From positions 54,527,680-54,591,679 of the forward strand of contig CM040741.1 of the NCBI GenBank assembly GCA_022829145.1: 64,000 bases of DNA, given 5' to 3'. Position 1 is the first letter of the stretch. Each line of letters starts with the position of its first letter. Both the position numbers and the translations under genes were made by a program. Origin of the DNA: Albula goreensis. Taxonomy: Eukaryota; Chordata; Actinopteri; Albuliformes; Albulidae. Shown one piece after another: positions 42,378-56,106 of the stretch. The notes under the pieces are model-generated. The model saw only the letters and a program-made list of their open reading frames with translations, ran no database searches and was not told the origin of the DNA.

Positions 42378-45300
42378 CCTACTCTGCAAGACAGCAAAAT
42401 AGACATGATTTTAAAAAAGGGAATTAAGCTGTCATTGACTATAGCAATAAACTGAATGTCTTGCTTTTAATAATCTTTATTATCACACATGGTCATTACA
42501 CTGAAACAACATACTCTCTATTGATAATAAAAATGTATCAGCTGAAAGAACATTTAGCACACCATGATTCAGTGAAACAGCACCTACATATTCTTGCAGG
42601 TTACAATAAGACACATTTAATTTGTTGTATAATAAATCAGAAGTAGCATGCTTGTTGGTTAGCTTTCAGTTTCTCTAAAACACAAACATACAGTCATTAA
42701 GTTGAATGCCAATGTGTCAGCTGTAAAAGGCATGTGACAATCTATGCAAGCTCTTTGATATGTGAGTTTCTAAAGAAACATGAAGCAACAGAGTTTCATT
42801 CCAATGGACAGTTGCATTTGTCGCAAAAACTACAACATTATTTAATCTGACAGGGACAGCAGTGACAACACATGCCAAACATGAACAAGGGGCATCAGCA
42901 AAGAGGAAAAGTGGTCACAAGATGAAGCTTATAAAGCAGATGGACACTGACATCAGATTTACAATACATGACTGTGTGTCAGTTCACAAACGCATGAAAG
43001 GAGAGAGTATGTAACACCATCACTGATGTAAACCTTAAGGTTGTAGTCTCAACTAACCAGAATGACCACTAAGATTGAGGCCAGGATTCATTCAACATAT
43101 CATAAATGCAAGTGTTTATTTTTATCCTCACTGACAGACTGATGAGTTTAGCAGTCATGAAAAATCATGATTGAATCCCGGCCCCCAACTCAATTAGTAG
43201 AAAAATGATTTCATTGCAGAACATACTGGTTTGTGTGGAGTAGGGAGAGAAAACATAGGGAGGGAGAAAGAAAAGAAAGGGAAGAAGATAGAATGGCTGT
43301 ACAGACTGTCTGGTTGCATTCCAGCTTTGTTCCGTGATATCACACTTGTGGCAAACTCTCGAGAAATTGAACAGCTGTGGAGCTCCATTCCTCTCTCCAG
43401 TTACACAACAGTGCAGTGCTCCCATGTTTTTTTTTGTGTGTGGGGGTGTAGGGGATTGGGTGCCAGGTCAGCATAGGTGCTGAGAGAAGGGTAAAAGTGT
43501 TATGTTTGCAGATGCTTTGGGCAAGGTGAGAGTATCTAAAAACAAGAGCGTGCCAGGTGTCCTAGGGCATCTGAAACTGAAACTACTTGGAATGCTTGAG
43601 AATGACCTGATACTCGTGGCGCAGTCATCAGAATGCATTGTTAAGACTTTCCATATCCTCATTGAATTGCCAGCCAGTTGTGCTTGGTGTGAAATGGGGC
43701 AAAATAATTAGTTTGTATTAGCAATGATTTATTTATAGGCAGATTTATTGTTTTACTTGAGGAATGTCATTGACATTCCTGAAATAAAGGGGGTGGCGGG
43801 GGAGGAGAAGGGTAACACACAAGAAATAAGCAAGAGATTCAAAACAGACAGAAAGTAAGAACAAAGGGAGTAAAAATAAAATGGCGAAATTAAAAATTAT
43901 GAAGATAGAATATCATCAAATCAAAATCATATATCAATCAAAACATGTGTGTGGCAGTAAGACATGAGAACAACCCAAACAGACAGACAAACAGTCAGAC
44001 ATATAATATTACATAAGCTGACAGACAAGTCATGACAAGATGTAGGCAAAGCAGTATCTCTTGTGATTACAGAGCTGGATATCAATCAAATAGTTGTGGA
44101 GACATTTGAAAGTTAGTGATATACTGTGGATTGTATAATCTGATTTGGTTCTAAATTACTGTAGAAAATGGATTAATGATCTTTTTTTTTTAATTGTTGA
44201 AGACATAACTGTTGTCTTTTTATTGGCCTTGGGGAAAACACTTGAGGGACATGGTATGACTTTTTCTGTATTTAATAATACATTCATATAGGCAGTGGAG
44301 GGAGTAAAGTGGAAGGTTTTCTTAAATTTTACAGGCTGGCTTATCATCCTCAATGTCATTGAATTCAACCACTACATGCAGTGCTACGGTGAGTGAAATT
44401 AGAATAATTATTTGAAGTGGAGTATATAAGGGTCATATTCAACATGCAGTGGACTGGAGTTGTTGGTAACTGTGCAGGACAGGAAAACATTAGGTGTTAT
44501 GGTGACAATATGGCTTCCTTAACCCAAAGAATCAGTTACTGCCCATGCCTAGCAGACATAGTTGCCAGCTTTATTGAGAGCAAGACTACAAATGAATCAG
44601 TATTACACTGAATGTCTTTCCACTATTCTTAATTAAACTCTTATGTTTTTTCCATGTTAAAGCATAGTTAGCAGTTTTATTGGGCAGGTTCTCTGTCAGC
44701 AACTTCCAAGCCATGAGTCCAGAGGGGCAGAAAAATGAGAGAAAGCAGTAGTTTACAGGAGCCCCTCTCTCGCATGTGAGGATTTATATGAATTCCTGCT
44801 CATGCACATTGTTTTATAGCAAAAGAGTAAGCAGGAAAAGGCATGCCAAACCAGACATAGGTGAAAGAAATAGAGGAGGTCAAAGAAAGTTGTGGGATTT
44901 GGCACAGGATGAATGGGAAAAAGCCAGGAAGTCAAGAGTGAGGGGAATATCACATATCAAGGGGAGTGGCATGACTTTTTCTGTTGTTTTGTGGGGAGTG
45001 GTTGTTGAGCTGCTGTAAAACCTAATAAAAACAAAATTATGATTAGTATAATGTGTACCTCACTCTAAATTCTCGAATCTGATTTGTCCGCTGTCTCAAT
45101 ATAAAATAACATTAGTTTCCAGCACAACACTGCTGCTTTTACTGTACAGAATTTATTGCTCTTCTGTGTTATCAAACATATCATTAAGAAACATTGACAA
45201 TCGAGAATATGAGATACATAATTCAATCATTATGTTCGTTGACAAAAAGGATGACCATTGTAGAGAGAAATTAAAATTTTAATGTTTTTGGCCTTGTCAT

Positions 45301-47704
45301 AAAAATATGGAGGGATCCTTAAAGCTCCCAAATTTTATTTAAGATTTATAACTTTTAAATAAAAGGGTTATTGGTGTTTTATTGCACTGGTAGATATCCT
45401 ATTTCTGGATCTTATATTTCTCTTTAAGGGATGTTAAATAGGTTTTGTCAGAATCACTACTCTTTTACAAGCTGTCTACAAATGTAACTGCAAGTGAGTG
45501 TTCTTGACATGATAATGATATCTCACAGCTATCCATCACAGGCAGTGTCAATATAACTGGAAGGCCCTAAAGCTCTCCCGATTGCCTAGCTGACTGTAGA
45601 TGGGCTGTCAAAACAGAAATTATATAATTCCCTGAGGGTTACTGACAGTGACTGACTACGTACAGCATTACAGTAGATAGGATAAGAATGAGGATAGAAT
45701 TTGCCTGTTTTCTTACTTCATTAGTAATTGCTAATCATTATATATGATTTCTTCATTTGATTTTGAGTATTTGAAAATGGCACTGGCAGATTTGTCTTTG
45801 TAATCATTACTGATTGCAAATGCTTCAGATGACTTTCTGGCATAGTTTACTTTATGAACCTATGAGAGGAATACAGTTTTGTGTAGCTAATCTAAAATTT
45901 GCAGCTCTGAGGTTGCAGAACCCCCTGAGAGAACTGGCCATGGCTCAGTTGCATTTGAAGTGTTTTTGCATGTTCATACTGCTCTCTGCAACAGTACAAT
46001 TTTAAGCCTCAACACACCAACTTAAGATACAAGATTATTGAAGTAATATAGATTTTGAAAGAAATGTGGAAGGTATTCAAGGGGTTATTACACAGTTTAA
46101 ACCGATTTCAAAAGATAAAAACATTTTAGATGTCTCTGTATTACATATCAAAAATCTCTACAAACAATTGGAGGATATATTAAAACCATAAAATAAATTA
46201 TTCAGAAAATGTAAGACACCTTATAAAGAAATTATTAAATATTGTATGTATGTCCATGTTTTGAGGCTGTGTCTGTAATATGAATAGAACTTGCTCTTTG
46301 TGCTTATGTTAAGTACTGTCTGCCCTAAGAATTCCTGTACTATGTTTCCTTAAAGAAATACCCTTCTTTCTAAAGTGACAGCGAGTATCCAGCATAGTTA
46401 TTGTATTTAAAATTGTTAAGTAAGCCAAATATGGGAAACAGTTTTAAGAAGTTTCAGGAAACTGAATAGTAGTAAAACACAAAGTGCTAGTTATTGTCAT
46501 GGTTGATTCAGTTTGGGCACGGTGGTACAATTAACTGTTGTCAGTTCTTGAGTTGTTCTCTTGGCTAAAAATGTAATGTTGTTTGGAACTGTGTCAGTAG
46601 TCTTGTAGTCATTTGCTGTAGTTATGCTTGTGAGCTTTGGGTGGTGCTCTGTTGGGGTCAATCCTTCTTTATTGAGGGGCCGTGACTTTTTCACCTGAGT
46701 GGAAACATGCTCCATGACTGATGATGTTCTGCCTCAGGTGCTGCTAATTTGACCAGCCTGCTGGAGGCAGAACAAGGAGGCTGGGGGTGTCAGCGAGACC
46801 CTCCATGTGGTTTAGTTTAATGGAAGGGAAGTGAAACTGCAGAAATATTTCCACCTCCACCTCTTCCTACAGGGTGACTGGGTTGCATTTTGTTTCAGAA
46901 CAGGAAACACATTCATGAACGGTCTAAACCAGTTGTGGCTCATGCTGTAGTCAGGAAAAGCAACTATACACAGTCTTACACAGATGTTTAAGTAAAGATT
47001 ACCAGAGGACTGAATATTTTTGCTGCATTACAATAATAAATGCAACCAGTCCCATTTCCTGAGCCTTTCTTTGTGAACTATACTTCACTTTGGGATTTAA
47101 TTTAGTTGCCATTCAAGTTTCATAAATGAGTTTCAGATTGGTAATTGATGCCCCTCAGCAAACCTCCCCCACTGACTCGGGAGGAAGTGGTCATACGTAT
47201 AACTGCTTTGCTATTTTTCACACGGCAGGTCTGATACCAGTCTCATAGTGCCTGTGCCATAGGAGAAACACATGGTCAGCATATGTTCAACTCATTAACC
47301 TACAGGCACCTGGCCGGTCACACAAGGTCACCATATTGCGATGAGGCTGATGAACGTAACCAAGTTATCCTCCTGGGCTGAGCCAATGATTTGTAATAGA
47401 ATTTGCTGGAAATGGGAAATAGCATTATATTCTCAGTATGGCCAATGATGTTATGGGGGAGGGGGTCAATTCACCATACAATATGTTGTGGGGGTGGGGG
47501 TCATTTTAGCCTACCCCTCAGTGTTTGGCACGTGGGGCAAAGTTTGTGATATTCTCTGTTGGAAATGAATGTTAGTCCACGAGCACTAGCAGTCCACTAA
47601 GCCCAAACATCAAAGCAAATGCTCCTTTGTGTCAGGCCTGGGTTTCACTGTGTCCACTTTAGGCTTGATAAACCTGTTTTCTATGGATATCTCAGGCATT
47701 GAAC

Positions 47705-47797
47705 CTTGCCCAGATACTCTTGATGCTCCGCCCAGGGGTTGCTGAAGACAGCAGCAACATTGATGCCAGAGGGCATCAGTGCCTGTTGGTAGGTATC
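47705..47797 (-). CDS. Possible exon of unrecognised minus-strand gene
   Basis: A 93-nt minus-strand segment read as DTYQQALMPSGINVAAVFSN then PWAEHQEYLGK, phase 0 at both ends, so it can sit between its neighbours or be skipped. The composition is protein-like, but the acceptor (ctgcacccag) lacks a pyrimidine tract and the donor (gttcaa) is weak. Plus-strand splice signals also occur here (acceptor before 47696, donor near 47790), so the strand is not certain. Confidence 0.35.
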
Positions 47798-50190
47798 CTG
47801 GGTGCAGTCTATATATTGGGCACAAACCTCACTAATTTACTTGTGAAGAAAAAAGCAAACATCTTACAGTTATATTTAAGACAAGTATATTCAAAGTTTG
47901 AGACAATTTTTTATTCAATCCAGGTCGTGTGTTCACCCCCAGAATTTTTTCAAAAGGGCAGACAACAGTTGTAAAGATGACGCCATATGACGTGTGTGTG
48001 TCACCACACACATCAGTGGCACAGAGTACTGGCCGAAATAATATGCCTTTACAGTAAGTGAAGGAATGATGTTTCCAAGATGGATTGCATTTCCAATATT
48101 TATCGACAGACAAGTGGACCTATGATATGCAGGGTTACGGTGATACATTAGCTCTAAATTCAGAAGAAAGTAGAGAGAGAGAGAGAAATTATTAATAGAG
48201 AAGCTGTTTATCGATCTCAGGGTTTCTTTGCCTGAACACTTCTTTGGCTTCCTGTTTTCACAAGCCTTTTTCACATCTTTCATCATGTTCATACTAATTA
48301 CATACTACAGATCAGTGTTTTGATTGGCCTATCACTAAAATTATGAACATTTTCTCATGTACAACCCTCCCCAGGAAACATTTGTTTATTGAAGTATTTG
48401 ACCAACCTTTAACTTTTAATGGATCCCAGCTTTTTTATTGGGTGATTCTATGGTTTAAAGAGAAACAGAAGGCCTGGGTGGAGGACGCAGGGAAAGCAGG
48501 CCGCTCTTGTAATTCAGTGGAAAGAAAACTGTGATAAACAATATCTGAAGGCACTCAGACCACAAAAAATAGTCTAAGAAAAGACTGACATCCATGCTCT
48601 GTGTATAAACAGAGGTCCATTTTATAAACTGCTCACTTATCTAAAGAAGTGGCAGTATAGAGACAAATGAGGCAGAGATATCCTTAATTTATTTGGTTGA
48701 TATTTAATTTCTTCCTCCCGTTCAAGCTGAAAGAAGGAGAACAAACATGTTGTTCTCCTGAAGTCTGTCCTGTGGTTGGCTCCTTGCCTGTGTACGTTTC
48801 CCTCCGGGCTGCCCTCATCAGATAAGATTTAGTAAAACGCAATTTCTGTAATTCATTCATGGTTTCCCTCGCTTTTCTCTGAAAGGCTCCATTTTCCCAC
48901 ATCAGAGCCATATCACACATGCCAGAGTCTATAATTGGGAGATTAGGTTACTACGATTGACTTGTGACTTGTTCGTGACAACTTGTGTTTTAATATTTCC
49001 TTGTATCTGAGTTGTATATCAGCATCAGTCTGTCAATTATTGCCTCGTTAACATGCAGAGATTTTTCCACAGATCTTAGTATCACAACAAGCCTCAACAG
49101 CATCATAGTACTGGCTTCTTTGACAAATGATGCCTAAATTCTAAATGTCTAAATTATGTCTAAATTCTTTATGGTTTGTTAGGCCACTTGCCAATGCTTT
49201 TATGAAATTATACCTGTGATCTCTTGGGATCCTTTCAAATGTGTTTTTCACCATAGAGGTGTTTGCTTGGGTTTTTTATTACTGGTTTATTTACGCACCA
49301 ATACACCTACACCAGTGACAGTAATATATCTCATCAGAGTCTGTGTCTGGATTCAAGTAGCCCACATAATAGGCCTAATTTTAAAGTGAAAAAAATATAT
49401 GGATGAGGTTCTAAGAGAATGATTCTGAGCCATTTGGAGGCTGTATCTGCAACAGTACATGAGGGCCCAACAGGTATATCACAATGCTAATTCATTCAGG
49501 TATGTCTTTTGCTGCTGGTATATGAGTAATGTAGGTATATGCACCTATGAATTTTGCGATCTTGTCATTATGTAGTTCTTCCAGGATGTGCTCACATTTA
49601 TCCTGGAAACATTGTAAACTCAAAGTGAGCCAAAAATCCTGTATCTTGCAGGCCCAAGTAATGTCACAGAATCTGTGAATTTCATATTTCAGTATTCCTG
49701 AGGCAGTCACATGACATGATATCTGTGAAAAATGCTTGGGAGTTTTCCATGCACATGAAAGATTTGACATAAACCATGTTGTCATTTGACTAAATTCTGT
49801 CTTCTGTGAACTCTGGGTGTCCTCAGGCATTCCTGCACATGCTCAGTACATGCACACAATTAGTACTCATTAGGAAAAGTGTGAACACTTTCCCCCTTTT
49901 AATGGTATTATAACTTCTGTGAACCCTGCCCCAACCTTCCTTTGTCGCTCTTTCAACCAGGGGTCTTGTTTTCATTTTTCCCCTTTCTTCTCCGTCTGTC
50001 TTCTATGGCCACAAATGTGTTCAAGCTTATTCAACACCAATTTGCTGTATGTTGTGGGAACTATTATACCTACACTGAGTGCTGTGTTGCCAAGCTATGA
50101 ATGGAAATTCTCTCTTTCTCTGTCTATACATTTTTCCCCTCTTGTTTCATTATTTCCCTTTTTCTTCTCTTTATTTCTGGTAACTGGCAC

Positions 50191-50311
50191 CTTCAATTTG
50201 GTGGGCTCTTGCTGGAGCAGGGAGACTGATGGCGCCACTCTGTTATGGTCATCCTTGTAGAGGAGCATGAGCTTTGGCAGTATGGCTGAGTCCCAGTCTA
50301 AAGGCGGCTCC
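50191..50311 (-). CDS. Exon of unrecognised minus-strand gene
   Basis: A 121-nt minus-strand exon, acceptor ctgcctttatag, donor gtgcca. Only one frame is open: EPPLDWDSAILPKLMLLYKD then DHNRVAPSVSLLQQEPTKLK. It takes one base to complete a codon from the exon at 54719-54775 and ends on a codon boundary. Confidence 0.55.
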
Positions 50312-53300
50312 CTATAAAGGCAGAATTTTAAGACAGCATTTTCAGACTGAACAATTTAGCACACCAGTCCTTATTTGGCATGCCCAAACTGAAGTCATCA
50401 AAAATGTGTAGTTCTAAGATGCCTTATTTCAGTTAAATTAAGGCAACATTCAATGTGTCCTTTGCTTGGTTTGGTATCCCGTAAGTCTTATCAATGACCT
50501 CAGAAGAAATTTTTGTTAAAACATTAGATTAATTAGATTAAAGCAAAATTAATTACACAGTGAGACCATGACAAGCTTTGCAATCATAATAAATCGGCCA
50601 TTTGGTGCAGTTATGGTGACAGATGAATGCATGCTGTACAGTTTAATAATATATTTGATTTTTTGTGACTTTTACTTTTGCACTGTGTAACTGCCCTTGC
50701 AATCCACAAAGGTAACAAGTCTTAGCCAGCATTCTGTGAAGTTACGTGCATTCAAATAACAGAGAAAATGAGAATAAGGGTAAAATGATCAAAATAATTA
50801 TGACTTGAGTTTAGTGAACAAAGTAGCTAACTAGCAATATAAGAATATTGTTGAAACACATGTAACGTCAGCTTCTTGTACTTTGATTTTGTGTGGCATT
50901 TGAAAGCTGATCCCACCATCAAAGTGCATCTCAACTTCTCTGTTAGTAAGCAGGTGCCTTTTACATTAGCATAATCTATCTTAAAAAAGGAAATATATCA
51001 ATTTGAATACTAAATAGGAAAGAAATGTTAAATATATTTTGCATTTTTAGAGCCATGTCTGTAAGAAAAAGCTGCAAACAGGTATGTTTAATAATTTGTT
51101 TGGCCCTCCGTATAAATAGCACACTTTAGCTCCTTTGTGGAAGGAATATCTTTCCCCATTGTGTAAATGAGTCATGAATCCCTTCTGACTCACTCCTCCT
51201 AAACATCAGAGACCTATGTACATCATTGCATCTAAATAGTTGTAATAGGTACATGTAATGGTTGATTATCATTTTTAAATGTGACTGCAATATAATATAT
51301 TTTTTTTTAGTAGGACATGTTCAATTCCCTGGATGTGCATTGTCATTATACTGTTTATACTGTATTATACTGTATCGCACTTAATCTGATTTGCTGTAGT
51401 AAATGAATTAGCATTTTTATGTAATGCAACAGACTTGTTTGCTAAAAACTAGCAGTCCCTGTGATCTTTAATGTCTGCTCACAAATCCATACAGACACAT
51501 ATGTTGTAATAAGACTGTTTCAGATTTCAGGACATGTAGAGACATCACACCATGGATCTATGGTATGCCTCAGTACTTGTAGAGATGTTTTGTGCTCTCA
51601 CTGGCACTAATTAACATGTATAAACTATTAATATGTAGCTATTACAGCGGTAAACAGTAAGACAGGCAGAGTATGAGTTGTTACTGTTAAAATAAAAGGC
51701 TGGATGTCTGACTGTCATATCTCCATTTGCAGCTTGCTCATGCCAGTGGGTATAAAAATCACAAGGGTGCATCCAGCCTAATGCACTCAGGCAGGTGTAG
51801 GGGTCACAGAGGGTTTGTGGGTTAGTGCGATGACCCTTGATGTCAGGCCTGCTTTGCTTGGCCATCAGCGTACCCCTTAATTAGGGCCTTTGGTTACCAG
51901 TGCCCACTGACCGTAACCCAGACACTAGAGAACAATCTCTTCATTAAAAGCTCCTGGTAACTTGGCAGGTCTGGTGAGGTTTTTTCCCCTCACAAAGACA
52001 ATGTTTAGAAAATCTCTTTTCATTTTTCATTTTTAATTGAAAACACCTGTACTCTACTGGGTACAGATATTTATGTGTGCACAGCCTGTCTAAGGGCTTT
52101 CAGTTAGTGCTGGGAACTGAAAACGGAAAGCCTTTTATTGATTTTTTTCTGTCCTGTTTTCTAGCTCAATGCCCAAATTTTTTGTGGCAGGTTTAAAAGT
52201 AAATTGGGAGGTTGATTGCTCAAGTGCTGCAGATTCTTTTGCAATATTGTTTTACAAGTGGAAGGAACAACAGGTCCTCTGTTCTGTGGTGTTGCTGTGC
52301 ACTCTATTTAGACTGATGTGAACTAGTGGCAAAAGAACAGCTTCATTAGCCAGGCCTGAATTAGATTTCTTTTTATGTCTCAGAGCCAGCTAACAGTCTC
52401 AATTTCCACACTGTTCTGCATTCTCACATTTCTCACACTCCATGGTTTATTTTATAGTTACAGTTTTTTGTGTGTGTTGATTAGATGATTAGATTAAGTT
52501 AACAAACGATGGTTCTGCTTTGTTTGCCTCCAGTACCTTTTTGTGTTTTTGCATAATTTAGACATCCCTCACACAAAGTCAACACATATTAAAATATAAA
52601 ATCAAAATGTACACACTAAAATAAACTTACTCGTGACAGTGGTGGGAAACGCTTTATCATGTTCACATCTGGATCAGAACTTGAACTGTTGAATTTCACA
52701 TCCTTTCCGGCCAGACATCAATGTTAGGTGTTAGGGGGACAGCCCATCAACAAGTTGCCTTGGTCTTCTGGTTGCTGGTCTTTCATTTTTTTAAGAGGGT
52801 TTACTGTGCGATTTGACTCACTGGATTCAAAATTCCAATATCTCACTGAATTAGATAACTCTCAATAGTGGAGTTACCATATGATTTACTGTAATGCTCT
52901 GATATTGGAGAGTTGTAGGAAGAAACTACTTTCTGTACAAACACACTATTAGAATTATTTGCATCTGCTGTCAAAAAGTTGCATGCTTTACTGTGGGCAG
53001 TAAAGAATGGATCTTCACATGTCATAATAACACATGGCACTGTCTGTTCTGCAGACAGCTCTTGACTATCCAGCTCAAATCAGATGGCTTCCAGGACTGA
53101 TAATAAAAAGTCCATGGGTTATTTTGCGAAATAAGACAGTAACACATTTGTTTTACTGGACATGTGAAGGTGCCATTGTTTTTATTTCAGTGTGCTGTCC
53201 CTGGGAGCCTTGCTTCTTTTGTAAACATGGTGCAGACACATGAGTTATTGAGGATAAGGTTTGTGTGTCTGTTTTGTGTGTGTGTACAGTTTGTGAGTAT

Positions 53301-54718
53301 GTACATCAGGATGCTGTTTACCTACCTGTCTTTTAACTTTATTTTTGTTCTTATGCAATATTCACTCAAATTCTGGTCTTCATACTGTATCTCACAGTAA
53401 TTTGGTTGATCTTACTTGTGTCTTTCATTCAGATGAACTTTGACATGGACAGAAAGATGAAGGCACTCTATATTTGTGTTCAGTTCATCCATCAGAATTT
53501 TTACAGTTCTTGTGTGCCTATGAAAATGCTTTGCTGACTCAGCTTGTACTGGTCAGTTCAGTAAGACTATTAATGTTGAGTTCTCCCTCTACAAGCAGTG
53601 ACAGATGGAGCTTTCTTTCAGTGTGAGAGTCTGGAAGGGAAAACACACCTGACTGAGATGGAAAGTACCAAGAGAAAATGTGCAGTGCTTATGGCTCTGA
53701 GAAAGATTAACAGACACAGTGTTTGGGAACAGACAGATTATAGACTGAGACATGTTTTTTCCCCTTGGAGTAAATAGGAATGGGGCTATAATGTGAGGAA
53801 AGAGACTTATGACAGTCTGGCTAACTCCCTGATACAAACAAGGCACCCCTCTCATTAGTAGGCCTCAGCTAGCTTAGGGTTTATAACCTGCTCTAAAGGA
53901 GAACGCAAAATGACTGTGCTGTTCTTGGCTATGGCTTGCAGTTGCCTTGGCCATGGAAAATCACTGAATGCTCACTTTAGACCACTTTTTCTGTGATAGA
54001 GGGCCAAATATCACTTTGTGTATGTTTTTGGCATCTGTATTCAGAATTTATTTGCTGTTTTGTGTCCCAGGTGAGAGAAGGTGAAATGTAAGGTGCAGTT
54101 GAGTCTCAGGTGGTAGTTTGTATGTGTGAAAAGTGAAAATAAGTCATTATAGTGTGCGAATGAAATTGAATGTACTTGGTGAACTGTTAAATATTTGTTG
54201 GGTGTGGACTTAATCGAGTAATGGGATCTGTCTTACAGCTGTTACTGTGATAATCTTTGGCAGTGTCAAGGTATGGTTGTGCATTCCAGCCTGACCTCAG
54301 GTAGAGATTTTTTTGCTTTGTTAATCTGCTGTATACTATGCCATGTCTGCTGGGTAAAGTAGTCCCAACACAAAGGACTGCGACTGCAGAACCTGTTTCC
54401 CTGTTACTAAATACCTTGTTACTTGTCTACAACTTGATAAGTATTCAGGTATCACTGCCAGGACCAGCGATCAGGTTTGTCTGATACCCCTATGCCAAGC
54501 ACAGTGAGGTTTTATAAAGATCACAATGAACCCAGGCAATTTTTGTCCCCACGGTGACCACAGCTTTTTTATCCTTTGTGCCAACAAATGGATACATTTT
54601 CTGTAGAGTGTACTGCGCTTATCTCATCTTTCTCATCTGTGTACAGACACCATTTCAGAGCAGTCTGGGTGGTATGGCTTGTTGAGTTGACATGGGATAA
54701 CTCCATGGACATCTTCAC

Positions 54719-54775
54719 CTGTTCAAACTTTGCCATGCAGTTGCTGCCATACTTGGGGCTTGTCCTGACAAAAAT
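54719..54775 (-). CDS. Possible short exon of unrecognised minus-strand gene
   Basis: A 57-nt minus-strand exon between a strong acceptor (cattccttttcag) and donor gtgaag. The phase left by exon 55993-56106 selects the frame FLSGQAPSMAATAWQSLN, which exits in the phase needed by exon 50191-50311. A second frame (IFVRTSPKYGSN...) is also open, so the assignment rests on phase. Confidence 0.45.
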
Positions 54776-55992
54776 CTGAAAAGGAATGTAAGGCATAGAG
54801 TTAATCTCAAGTCACTTATGAAGCAGCTGTTACCAGTTTGTTTTCTGTCAAACGTGCATTGATCACTCAACCTCAGGGAACATTTTCCTTGGTCTGTCTG
54901 TCAATTTACTCATCAGTTCCTCACCATTCCTTCTTCCCTCCCTTCCTTTTTTAACATTGAATTCATTTTGAAAAACAAAGACCATATGGATGAATAACTG
55001 AACCAATAAAATAGTCAGTGAATGAAAAAGATCAACAGTCTTTGTTGTTGTTGGAGATTAATTTTTATTCATAAAGATGAACTTTCATGCATAAAGATGT
55101 TGTATTCAGTCAGATATAAAGGATGTGCTACTAAGTTGGAGATTCCTTGTAATACATATTATACCCACACGGGACGACTGTGATTAATGTTGATTAGATA
55201 ACCAGGTGTGCACAGCACTGCCCCAGAGGGCAGTTGCTTGCTTACTAGGGATTCAAAACCATATGGCTGAAGATCAAAGCATTTCTGGCCTAATTAATGG
55301 TTTTACCACATCTGTTTTGATAGAACACAATAACCTCATAACAAGCACACAAAACCTCAGTAGATTTTGCTAAGTGGTACTTATCGCTGACAATCGAAAT
55401 TTGACCTACCATTAAACAAATAATGAACAAGTTTTCAATTTTAGCCTGTCAAAACACTTAGACAGATACTAGCAATAAAAAAACTTTGGCTTACACTGAT
55501 TTGGACAGGTCAACAGTAATGAAGGCTACAGTTCAGACTTGCACTCAGTGACCATTAGATGACCCTTGGCCCATCACTAACAGTGTATAAAAATTCTAAT
55601 TCTAGAAGTTCTAATTTTGTGGTTTGGAGAACCTTTGTATCTGTGCCTATCATATTGGACAGTAGTTGTGTATGCATGCTACACTATAATCACAACAACA
55701 ATGTACAGTTACTGTAATGATACTGGTTTGCAATTTACCATATAGTGTTTTACTATTTCTTTTTGCTTATGCAGCAAGTCTTGTGTTATCCCTTTAAATA
55801 ATTCCATCACACATGTTGGCTCATGGCAGCACTGGTGATCTTTCTAAATTGGTAATCATTTAGCATTGGGCTGAAGCTGAGTGTTTAAAAACATGCATAT
55901 TTTGCTGACCTTGGACTGGAATTATTATGTATGATAAACTAATATAACAGACATTTTTCTTCTTTTGTAATTTGTGGTATGCAATAGTATAC

Positions 55993-56106
55993 CTCTCCAG
56001 GAACGTTTCAATAGCTTCAAATTTTCCCACACAGTTGATGAATTTTCTATGTCTACCTCGCCAAATAAAACACTCATAAAAAGGTTCATCCAGAGGCCCT
56101 TTTAGC
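55993..56106 (-). CDS. Exon of unrecognised minus-strand gene (most 5' chained)
   Basis: A 114-nt minus-strand exon with a long T-rich acceptor (acttttttcaaag) and donor gtatac. One frame is open and reads LKGPLDEPFYECFIWRGRHR then KFINCVGKFEAIETFLE, with two bases over. It needs two bases from an earlier exon that I could not place with confidence above 56,106. Confidence 0.58.

Larger units (their letters stand above)
40871..47704 (-). other. Presumed intron of the minus-strand gene
   Basis: Contains the plus-strand untranslated-exon candidate (41548-41686), the 11-bp hairpin at 42350 and a 21-base near-palindrome at 43755-43775. Otherwise nothing seen. Confidence 0.45.
26524..56106 (-). 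other. Candidate multi-exon gene, convergent with pdlim5, product unknown
   Basis: Eight minus-strand exons (55993-56106, 54719-54775, 50191-50311, 47705-47797, 40680-40870, 37619-37774, 36246-36431, 26524-26623) join in one frame for 339 codons (1018 nt). The joined product alternates hydrophobic helices and strands with few charged repeats and has no signal peptide, zinc-finger or kinase motif that I can name. Both ends are missing. Alternatives are two separate genes or a decayed pseudogene, although no stops or frameshifts are seen in the chained exons. Confidence 0.55.

Noticed and set aside
43165-43190. tRNA B-box-like gattgaatcccggc suggesting a SINE
   Set aside because: No A-box at the right distance, no poly(A) or repeat tail, no tRNA cloverleaf.
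49492-49830. 112-codon minus-strand frame
   Set aside because: No splice logic with neighbouring exons and no recognisable domain; kept out as likely chance.
51611-51865. 84-codon minus-strand frame between two candidate exons
   Set aside because: Adjacent exons already join in phase without it, and no consensus acceptor and donor pair was found.
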